From Aquimarina spongiae (GTDB lineage: Bacteria > Bacteroidota > Bacteroidia > Flavobacteriales > Flavobacteriaceae), in contig NZ_FQYP01000004.1 in assembly GCF_900141785.1 (NCBI RefSeq), positions 124,001 through 188,000 on the forward strand: a DNA stretch of 64,000 nucleotides. The letters are read 5' to 3'. Both the position numbers and the translations under genes were made by a program. The notes under the pieces are model-generated. The model ran no database searches, was not told the origin of the DNA, and worked only from the letters and a program-made list of their open reading frames with translations. Positions 33,907 to 40,613 of the stretch are shown in pieces. Within the stretch, counting starts at the first letter, position 1, and the number at the start of each line of letters is the position of its first letter.

Positions 33907-35487
33907 TTAAGCTTTATACTTTGCCGAGATCTCTTTACAAGCAGACATAAGTACATCCGTAACTTCGTCTGTTAACTTACCTGATTTAAGAGTATCTAGC
34001 GCATCTCTATGCTTTGCATTAAGATATTCGATATAATCGCTTTCAAATTCTTTTACTTTATTTACAGGAACATCCTTTAATAAGTTCTTAGAACCTGCAT
34101 AGATGATCGCAATTTGATCTTCTACGGTATAAGGGTCATTTTGTGCCTGCTTAAGAATTTCTACGTTACGCTTTCCTTTTTCGATTACGTTTAATGTAGC
34201 CGCATCAAGGTCAGATCCAAACTTAGCAAAGGCTTCTAATTCACGGAACTGTGCTTGATCCAGTTTTAATGTACCTGCCACCTTCTTCATCGATTTGATC
34301 TGAGCAGATCCTCCTACACGAGATACTGAAATACCTACGTTAATTGCAGGACGTACACCAGAGTTAAATAAGTCTGATGTTAAGAAAATCTGACCATCAG
34401 TAATCGAAATTACGTTGGTTGGAATATACGCAGAAACGTCACCAGCTTGTGTTTCGATAATTGGAAGAGCAGTTAATGAACCACCACCTTTTACTTTATC
34501 TTTTAATGAATCTGGCAAGTCATTCATGTCTTTTGCAATGTTATCATCAGCAATCACCTTTGCAGAACGCTCTAACAATCTTGAGTGCAAATAGAAAACG
34601 TCTCCAGGGTACGCCTCACGTCCTGGTGGACGACGTAATAACAAAGATACCTCACGATATGCTACCGCTTGCTTTGATAAATCATCATAGATGATTAATG
34701 CAGGACGACCTGTATCACGGAAGTATTCTCCGATAGCCGCACCAGCAAAAGGAGCATATACCTGCATTGGTGCAGGATCAGAAGCGTTTGCCGCAACGAT
34801 AGTTGTATAAGCTAAAGCTCCTTTATCTTCTAATACTTTGGCAATTCCTGCCACAGTAGAAGCTTTTTGCCCGATAGCTACATATATACAGTATACTGGC
34901 TCACCAGCATCATAAAATTCTTTTTGGTTAAGGATCGTATCGATACAAACTGTAGTCTTACCAGTCTGACGGTCACCGATTACCAACTCACGCTGCCCTC
35001 TCCCGATAGGTACCATGGCATCGATAGATTTGATCCCTGTTTGAAGTGGTTCGTTTACCGGCTGACGGAAAACTACCCCAGGTGCTTTACGCTCTAATGG
35101 CATTTCAAAAGTTTCACCTTCGATTGCTCCTTTACCATCAATTGGGTTACCTAGTGTGTCTACAACACGTCCTACGATTCCCTCTCCAACATTAATAGAT
35201 GCAATACGCTGAGTACGTTTTACTGTTGCACCTTCTTTTACCTCTGTAGAAGAACCTAAAAGTACTACACCAACATTATCCTCTTCAAGGTTAAGTACGA
35301 TACCTTCTAACCCTGATTCGAACTGCACTAATTCTCCGTACTGTGCATTAGATAATCCATATACACGTGCGATACCATCACCAACTTGTAATACCGTTCC
35401 TACTTCTTCCAATGAAGCTGTTGCCTCAAATCCGGATAATTGTTGTTTTAAAATTGCTGATACTTCAGCAGGATTCACTTCTGCCAT
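33907..35487 (-). CDS. atpA: F1 ATP synthase alpha subunit
   Basis: The protein has 526 residues. It carries the Walker A loop [15 protein letters not shown] near 170-185, [15 protein letters not shown] before it, [20 protein letters not shown] with the Walker B region, the [20 protein letters not shown] segment and the arginine finger region in [10 protein letters not shown]. Alpha forms the non-catalytic nucleotide sites of the F1 head. The gene is separated from the unrecognised upstream gene by only 21 nt, so they share a transcript. Confidence 0.98.
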   Translation of the reverse strand: MAEVNPAEVSAILKQQLSGFEATASLEEVGTVLQVGDGIARVYGLSNAQYGELVQFESGLEGIVLNLEEDNVGVVLLGSSTEVKEGATVKRTQRIASINVGEGIVGRVVDTLGNPIDGKGAIEGETFEMPLERKAPGVVFRQPVNEPLQTGIKSIDAMVPIGRGQRELVIGDRQTGKTTVCIDTILNQKEFYDAGEPVYCIYVAIGQKASTVAGIAKVLEDKGALAYTTIVAANASDPAPMQVYAPFAGAAIGEYFRDTGRPALIIYDDLSKQAVAYREVSLLLRRPPGREAYPGDVFYLHSRLLERSAKVIADDNIAKDMNDLPDSLKDKVKGGGSLTALPIIETQAGDVSAYIPTNVISITDGQIFLTSDLFNSGVRPAINVGISVSRVGGSAQIKSMKKVAGTLKLDQAQFRELEAFAKFGSDLDAATLNVIEKGKRNVEILKQAQNDPYTVEDQIAIIYAGSKNLLKDVPVNKVKEFESDYIEYLNAKHRDALDTLKSGKLTDEVTDVLMSACKEISAKYKA

Positions 35488-35508
35488 AATTACTATTATT
35501 TCTCTTGA

Positions 35509-36981
35509 TTACTTACAAGAGTTGTTATAAAAATTAATAAGTTCTTTTACCTTTTCTATTTTTTGAAGACCTGCTTCGTCATAAGACCCATTTCCATAGT
35601 CACATCCACCAAGATATTCTTTTAACTTAGCGATCTTCTTTTCTTCTTTGATCAACGGTCCAAAAGCAAAATCAAATGCTTTTTCCTGACCTTCTACTCT
35701 TAAATAATATTTTTTGCTGGGGAACTCTTGATAGATAGTTCCTTTTCCATCTTTAAATACTTCTTGCATAAAAAGTGCACCAGAACCACCAATAGACAAA
35801 GCATCTCCTCCGCCGGCCAGCATTCCGTTACTTTTTACCTTTATCCCTTGATAACAAGTTTCGTTACCTTCCTTATCGAATATACAGAAACGAGTTGCTT
35901 TTTTTGCCGATAAGGTTTTGGTTCTCTTCTTTTCTTTTTCGTTTAAGTAAATGATGCTTACTTTCTTACCAATATCACTGCCTCCTACATTTACAATCGT
36001 TCCTCCAGATAATGGGTCTGTAGGATCTTTAATATCTTCAAAAAGCATAGTTACTTTTCCTTCGAAACGCTCTCCTTTATCGTCTATACCGTATCCTAAC
36101 TGACCATAGATATTAGACGAATTCGCTTTTGCTTCTTCATAGCTTTTGATCGCCTCAGCTTTTGCTTCTTCGTTTACTTTTTCCAAAGTCTCATTGGCAC
36201 TATGTCCAAGTTCCAATCCGCGAGTATGCATACGACGTACTGCCTCGATAACAAACTCTTTGGTAGCATACTTGTCTGTAGCACTATATCTATTCTTGGT
36301 ATTATAAGTAAGAGGGCTTGTAAGTAACTGTGATTCTATGTTTACATTTCCGCTTAAATCCTGAGTAACCACTCCGATTTTGTAGGTATCTAAATCACGA
36401 ATGATCATAGTACTTGCATCCGCAAATCGGTACGAACCGATTTTCTCACCTTTTCTAGTAATTTCTTTAAGTTCAGGATCCACATAAATCCCAATACTTT
36501 CGGTAGCAGCATAAGCAGCTGCACTCTCTTTTGCAGCAGTTACCAATTGCTCGTATTCTGCTTTGCTAGCTCGTTCTCTTTTCTCGCTGAAAAAGGCAGT
36601 AATCTTATCATTATTTACGGCACCAGCAGCATCAAAAAAACCAAGTTCTTTCATCAAGAACTCAGCAATAGCTTTTTTCATGTTCAAAGTGAAAGACATG
36701 TATTTCATATCTACCTCATTCTCGAACTCGCTATTCTCATTCTTTAAAATAAGCCATTCGAAACTTTTTGTTTCGTCTACCTTGTAAGCCTCTCGTTTTG
36801 CAGTGATAAACACTTTATCCGAAGATGAATCTGTGAAAATATATTCGCCACCTTCTGATGTAGTCACTCGTATAGGAGTTTCCTGTTTATCTACTAAAAC
36901 TACACCTTTTTTTACCTTAACCTTTTGTGCGCAAAGGGTAAGACTAAAAGTAAGTAGTACGATGGTTACAATATTTCTCAT
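35509..36981 (-). CDS. Unrecognised exported protein encoded inside the ATP synthase operon
   Basis: The protein has 490 residues. MRNIVTIVLLTFSLTLCAQK is a signal peptide. Cys17 before AQ does not sit in a good lipobox, so soluble periplasmic or exported is more likely. The mature part is Lys/Glu-rich. It has a helical Ala/Glu stretch around 130-165, another near 265-295 (ANETLEKVNEEAKAEAIKSY) and beta-like segments later. A low-complexity GGGDALSIGGSGALFM lies near 395, and two Cys close to the C-terminus (GGCDYG, NNSCK) may pair. I recognise no family. It lies between atpH (11-nt gap) and atpA (21-nt gap), all on one strand, so co-expression is nearly certain. A role in ATP synthase is not implied by sequence. 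Confidence 0.85.
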   Translation of the reverse strand: MRNIVTIVLLTFSLTLCAQKVKVKKGVVLVDKQETPIRVTTSEGGEYIFTDSSSDKVFITAKREAYKVDETKSFEWLILKNENSEFENEVDMKYMSFTLNMKKAIAEFLMKELGFFDAAGAVNNDKITAFFSEKRERASKAEYEQLVTAAKESAAAYAATESIGIYVDPELKEITRKGEKIGSYRFADASTMIIRDLDTYKIGVVTQDLSGNVNIESQLLTSPLTYNTKNRYSATDKYATKEFVIEAVRRMHTRGLELGHSANETLEKVNEEAKAEAIKSYEEAKANSSNIYGQLGYGIDDKGERFEGKVTMLFEDIKDPTDPLSGGTIVNVGGSDIGKKVSIIYLNEKEKKRTKTLSAKKATRFCIFDKEGNETCYQGIKVKSNGMLAGGGDALSIGGSGALFMQEVFKDGKGTIYQEFPSKKYYLRVEGQEKAFDFAFGPLIKEEKKIAKLKEYLGGCDYGNGSYDEAGLQKIEKVKELINFYNNSCK

Positions 36982-36992
36982 AGTTATTTGGA

Positions 36993-37520
36993 TTAGTTAC
37001 TAAGTTCTCTTCTTAGTGCAGTTAGTTTGTGTGCGATACTAGCATTATACTGCATATCTCCCACTCTCAAAATAAACCCTCCAATAATACTTTCATCGAC
37101 AATATTCTCTATAGTTGCTTCGTTGCCGGTTAGCTCCTTTACTTTGTCAAGTACTTTTGCACTCAATGCCTTATCCAAAGGAACCGCAGTAGTCACTTTA
37201 GCAACTTGTGTATTGTTTAATTGATCTAAAAGTACAATGTATTGTTTTGCAACATCACCTAATAGGTTTACTCTTTTATTCTGAACCAAAGTTTCGAATA
37301 GCTTTTGAGTAATCTCTTCTGTACCTTTAAAAATCTCACGTAGAGAAGCTAGTTTTACTTCGCTTTTGATCAATGGACTATTCAGTACCATTCTAAGATC
37401 TGCACTCTCATCGATAGTAGCGATGATATTCTGCATATCTTTTTGAATAGCCGAAGTCGCGTTTTTATCTTGAGCGATGCTCAAAACTGCTTTTGCATAT
37501 CGTATTGCTGCTCTACTCAT
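36993..37520 (-). CDS. atpH: ATP synthase delta subunit
   Basis: The protein has 175 residues. SRAAIRYAKAVLSIAQDKN and LMVLVQNKRVNLL-like segments (LFETLVQNKRVNLLGDVAKQ) identify the OSCP/delta family. The C-terminal DESIIGGFILRVGDMQYNAS is its most conserved block. Delta joins the F1 head to the peripheral b-subunit stalk. It lies 8 nt after atpF. The next gene downstream is an unrecognised exported protein rather than atpA. Confidence 0.96.
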   Translation of the reverse strand: MSRAAIRYAKAVLSIAQDKNATSAIQKDMQNIIATIDESADLRMVLNSPLIKSEVKLASLREIFKGTEEITQKLFETLVQNKRVNLLGDVAKQYIVLLDQLNNTQVAKVTTAVPLDKALSAKVLDKVKELTGNEATIENIVDESIIGGFILRVGDMQYNASIAHKLTALRRELSN

Positions 37521-37528
37521 CTATCTTC

Positions 37529-38029
37529 TTAGTTTAAAGTAACATCTCCCAACATAGAATCAACTAGTTCTAATTGCTTCTTTTTGTCGGATAATTCTTG
37601 TCTTACTACTTTTTCTGCAATCTCTACAGAAAGTCCAGCTACTTGATTTTTCAAATCAGCAATTGCCGCTTTCTTTTCGCTAGCAATTGTTGCTTGTGCC
37701 TGAGCTACAATCTTATCTGCTTCTGCCTGAGCTTCTGCTTTTGCATCAGAGATCATATTTTCTTTAAGCTGTCTAGCCTCTTTCAACATACTATCACGCT
37801 CTGCTCTGGCCTCGTTAAGAATACGCTCGTTATCTGCCTGAAGATTTTGCATTTCTTTTCTTGCAGCTTCCGCAGATTCTAAAGCATCTTTGATTCCTTC
37901 TTCACGATTGTTAATCGCTTCCATTATTGGTTTCCATGCAAACTTTCTAAGCAATAGCACTAAACCTACAAAAAGTAAAATCTGCCAGAAAAAAAGGCCG
38001 AACGAAAAATCATTTATTAACTTCTCCAT
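37529..38029 (-). CDS. atpF: ATP synthase b subunit
   Basis: The protein has 166 residues. One N-terminal membrane helix (FGLFFWQILLFVGLVLLLRKFAW, residues about 9-31) leads to KPIMEAINNREEGIKDAL, then a long charged, Ala-rich helix to about 150. This is the F0 b stator that contacts delta. The gap upstream to atpE is 86 nt and contains a strong hairpin. Confidence 0.96.
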   Translation of the reverse strand: MEKLINDFSFGLFFWQILLFVGLVLLLRKFAWKPIMEAINNREEGIKDALESAEAARKEMQNLQADNERILNEARAERDSMLKEARQLKENMISDAKAEAQAEADKIVAQAQATIASEKKAAIADLKNQVAGLSVEIAEKVVRQELSDKKKQLELVDSMLGDVTLN

Positions 38030-38074
38030 CAGTAATTATATTATGTTCTTTTATTGTCTAATTTTAAAAATTGT

Positions 38075-38109
38075 AACAACAGCTGTAACCAACCGTTACA
38101 GCTGTTGTT
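38075..38109 (-). terminator. Strong intercistronic hairpin between atpE and atpF
   Basis: A perfect 15-bp stem AACAACAGCTGTAAC/GTTACAGCTGTTGTT with a 5-nt loop starts 6 nt after the atpE stop. On the minus strand it is followed by ACAATTTTTAAAA, a weak T-tract. It may act as a partial terminator or as a 3' stabiliser that raises atpE (c subunit) output relative to downstream genes. Confidence 0.65.
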
Positions 38110-38115
38110 TGTAAA

Positions 38116-38307
38116 TTAAGCTGCGAATAAAGCAGCAAATCCAATACCTTCGATAAGTGCAGCTGCGATAAGCATTGCAGTTTGGATTTTTCCTGAAGCT
38201 TCTGGCTGACGAGCAATAGCTTCCATTGCCTGTCCACCGATTCTACCAATACCTAAACCAGCACCGATAACAATCAAACCAGCTCCTACATAATTTAAAC
38301 CTTCCAT
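38116..38307 (-). CDS. atpE: ATP synthase c subunit (proton-type)
   Basis: The protein has 63 residues, a short c subunit. Two helices are joined by the RQPEASGK polar loop. The first helix has the Gly-rich GAGLIVIGAGLGIGRIGG packing motif. The second carries the ion-binding carboxylate, Glu in AALIEGIGFAAL. Residues typical of sodium-binding rings (Gln in helix 1, Ser/Thr right after the Glu) are absent, so proton coupling is inferred. Several copies form the rotor ring, so it must be made in excess over other subunits. See the hairpin directly downstream. Confidence 0.96.
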   Translation of the reverse strand: MEGLNYVGAGLIVIGAGLGIGRIGGQAMEAIARQPEASGKIQTAMLIAAALIEGIGFAALFAA

Positions 38308-38340
38308 AGTAAAGAATTAAAAAAATTAAACAATTATCGT

Positions 38341-39408
38341 TTAGTGATGTGCCTCCTCATTCGCCATACCGAAGTATAGTGCAGACAACATCGTAAATAT
38401 ATATGCTTGTAATGCTGCTACCAATAATTCTAATATTGATAACGCAAATGCTAAACCAAATGATAACGGACTACCAAGCCAACTTTTAAACAAAAACATC
38501 ATTCCCACAATACTCATTAGTACTACGTGACCTGCAGTCATGTTCGCATACAAACGAATCATTAGTGAGAAAGGCTTGATAAATACACCAAGTAATTCTA
38601 TCGGTGCCAAAACGATTTTCATAAAAGTAGGAACTCCTGGCATCCAGAATATGTGTCCCCAATAATTTTTGTTAGCCGTAAAATTGGTAATCAAAAACGT
38701 AAGCAATGCCAATCCAAAAGTTACCGCGATATTTCCGGTTACGTTAACACCTAGAGGAGTCATACCTAAAAGATTCAGTATCCAGATAAAGAAAAATATA
38801 GTTAACAAAAAGCTCATATACTTTTTGTATTTCTTTTCTCCAATATTAGGAATAGCGATTTCATCTCTTACAAAAATCACTAGTGGCTCTAAGAAACGAC
38901 CAAGACCTGTAGGAATACCATTATTCTTCTTATACGATTTTGCCAATCCTCTAAACATAAAGAACATTAATAAACTCACAAGAAGCATGCTTACCACGTT
39001 TTTAGTAATCGAAAAGTTTAATGGCTTCGCATTGGTTGCATGATGATCCTCGTCGTAGTTGATGGTACCATCTGCATCTGTTTTGTATACTTTTCCGTGA
39101 TATAGTTTGTAGTAATTACCATCTACTTCGGCAACTGTTTCTCCGTGATGAAATTTTGAAGAAGAAAACACTTTTAAACCACCATCCCAAAGAATTACCG
39201 GAAGTGGAAATCCGTAGTGCTTGTTCGTAGCTTTATCAGAAAACAAGGTAAAATCATGAGAGTCTTGAAGGTGATGATCAATAAACTCTTTTATCTCTGT
39301 TTTTAAATCTCCTTTCCCCTCTTTCTCAGTTTCTTTTGCAAATAGATTTGAAGCGGTAAAAACCAGGGTAAAAATCAATAAAATTCTAACTACAGTACGT
39401 TTTTGCAT
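38341..39408 (-). CDS. atpB: ATP synthase a subunit
   Basis: The protein has 355 residues from the ATG at 39408. An earlier codon at 39444 lies at the promoter box and is rejected. A cleavable signal-like N-terminus (VVRILLIFTLVFTASNLFA) and an extra hydrophilic domain of about 120 residues precede the membrane part, as in other Bacteroidota a subunits. The essential Arg is in SLMIRLYANMTAGHVVL near residue 280. Later helices include LELLVAALQAYIFTMLSALY. The subunit forms the proton channels beside the c ring. Confidence 0.95.
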   Translation of the reverse strand: MQKRTVVRILLIFTLVFTASNLFAKETEKEGKGDLKTEIKEFIDHHLQDSHDFTLFSDKATNKHYGFPLPVILWDGGLKVFSSSKFHHGETVAEVDGNYYKLYHGKVYKTDADGTINYDEDHHATNAKPLNFSITKNVVSMLLVSLLMFFMFRGLAKSYKKNNGIPTGLGRFLEPLVIFVRDEIAIPNIGEKKYKKYMSFLLTIFFFIWILNLLGMTPLGVNVTGNIAVTFGLALLTFLITNFTANKNYWGHIFWMPGVPTFMKIVLAPIELLGVFIKPFSLMIRLYANMTAGHVVLMSIVGMMFLFKSWLGSPLSFGLAFALSILELLVAALQAYIFTMLSALYFGMANEEAHH

Positions 39409-39441
39409 TACGCGTAAAATTTCGGTTCCTAAATTTCGGTG

Positions 39442-39449
39442 CAAATGTA
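39442..39449 (-). promoter_or_regulatory. Bacteroidota -7 box (TACATTTG) upstream of atpB
   Basis: TACATTTG on the minus strand lies 33 nt upstream of the atpB ATG at 39408. It suggests a promoter for the structural atp genes separate from that of the sprE-bactofilin-atpZ genes upstream. Confidence 0.5.
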
Positions 39450-39530
39450 CATAAATATGTTAGATTCTTAAACTATTTTGAGTAAATAAGTTTGAGAATA
39501 TTTTAAGATTTTTAAATAGCTAATAATCAG

Positions 39531-39908
39531 TTAATTAACTGATTTCAAAATTCGGGAAACAAAATACACCTCAAGGATGAGGCAAATTAGATAAGCCACA
39601 AAAAAATCCAGAAAGACATTTTTATCAATATCCATGTTATTTAACTTACTAATCCCAATAAACAATCCTATTTTGACCAAACTACCCCCCATAAAGATGA
39701 AACCGATTTGGTCTTTGAATTTATTACTGAACACCAAAATACCTATCACGAAAAGGAGTGTAAATATCCCATTAAACACATATGAAAAGTTGATGATTCC
39801 TTGATTTCGATCCAGAGAAAAAGACGTGACCATTCCCATATGAATGAAATAACCTCCCACTACAACCACCAAAAAAATAAATATGAAACGAAGTAACTCT
39901 TTGAGCAT
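39531..39908 (-). CDS. Small membrane protein (DUF6168-like) of the ATP synthase locus
   Basis: The protein has 125 residues with four hydrophobic helices: about 7-25, 45-62, 70-88 and 100-118. Size and topology resemble AtpI-type assembly factors. Flavobacteria carry a DUF6168 family at this position, and this is my best match from memory. It lies between atpZ (35-nt gap) and atpB. A role in c-ring assembly or ion supply is inference from position. Confidence 0.75.
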   Translation of the reverse strand: MLKELLRFIFIFLVVVVGGYFIHMGMVTSFSLDRNQGIINFSYVFNGIFTLLFVIGILVFSNKFKDQIGFIFMGGSLVKIGLFIGISKLNNMDIDKNVFLDFFVAYLICLILEVYFVSRILKSVN

Positions 39909-39943
39909 TAGTACAATTTAGGAAGGACAATGGATCTATAATA

Positions 39944-40189
39944 TTATTCGTCAGACTTATTGATCCGATTTAATTGCTTTATCACCAAATATACCGAGGC
40001 CGTAACCCCAAAAAGCACAAAGCCCATAGTGAACCACTGCTTTTGAAGTTCATAATGAGCATCAAGCTTTTTTCCGATATATGCGCAGATAAATATCGTA
40101 GCCCCCATTTGAAAAGCGATTCCGGTGAGGGCCGCATATTTCCTAAGCTGATTTCCCTTGTCCTTGGGTTTGCGGTTGTTTTGAGTCAC
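39944..40189 (-). CDS. AtpZ/AtpI-family membrane protein, GTG start
   Basis: The protein has 81 residues. LRKYAALTGIAFQMGATIFICAYIGKKLD and WFTMGFVLFGVTASVYLVIKQL are the two helices of the AtpZ/AtpI family that precedes F0 genes and helps c-ring assembly or magnesium uptake. The start is a GTG at 40189, giving a normal length. No better start exists before the first helix. This makes the gene overlap the bactofilin end by 47 nt, so translation may be coupled. Confidence 0.85.
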   Translation of the reverse strand: MTQNNRKPKDKGNQLRKYAALTGIAFQMGATIFICAYIGKKLDAHYELQKQWFTMGFVLFGVTASVYLVIKQLNRINKSDE

Positions 40190-40589
40190 TGCCAGCAGTT
40201 GGTTTGCTTAATGATTTTACACCACCCTTCATAGAACATGAAGCATTAAAGTTTGCACCAGGCTCTACCGCCAACTTACCTACAGATACTTCACCTTCGA
40301 TATGTGCGGTAGGTTTTAATGATAACGTATTAGAAACCAATAATGTTCCTGAAAACTTACCTTCAAAATCTGCATCAGAACATTCTAATGTGCCTTGAAT
40401 AAAACCAGATTTTCCTACTACAACTTTTCCTGTAGTTTTAAAGGTACCTTCAATAGTCCCTTCAATTCTAAAACCTCCTTCAGAAACAATATCACCTACG
40501 ATTTTTGTTCCTTCAGAAATCTTGTTTTGGTTACGTGAGAAATCAGTCATACCGCCCTGATCTCTGCCTTTTTTATTATCTGAAAACAT
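40143..40589 (-). CDS. Bactofilin (polymer-forming cytoskeletal protein)
   Basis: The protein has 148 residues. The central DUF583/bactofilin beta-helix (about 25-115) shows repeated G-x-I/V turns: KISEGTKIVGDIVSEGGFRI, GTIEGTFKTTGKVVVGKSGF and AHIEGEVSVGKLAVEPGANF. Tails are disordered and polar (SKQPQTQGQGKSA). Bactofilins self-assemble into filaments on the inner face of the membrane and act in shape, stalks or motility. It is 24 nt downstream of sprE and overlaps atpZ. Confidence 0.92.
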   Translation of the reverse strand: MFSDNKKGRDQGGMTDFSRNQNKISEGTKIVGDIVSEGGFRIEGTIEGTFKTTGKVVVGKSGFIQGTLECSDADFEGKFSGTLLVSNTLSLKPTAHIEGEVSVGKLAVEPGANFNASCSMKGGVKSLSKPTAGSDSKQPQTQGQGKSA

Positions 40590-40613
40590 AATTATATAAG
40601 GGGAATTAAGTTA

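Noticed and set aside
33003..39408. Missing atpD and atpC as a sign of a broken operon
   Set aside because: In Bacteroidota the beta and epsilon genes are commonly encoded elsewhere as a pair. The operon here ends in a proper terminator.
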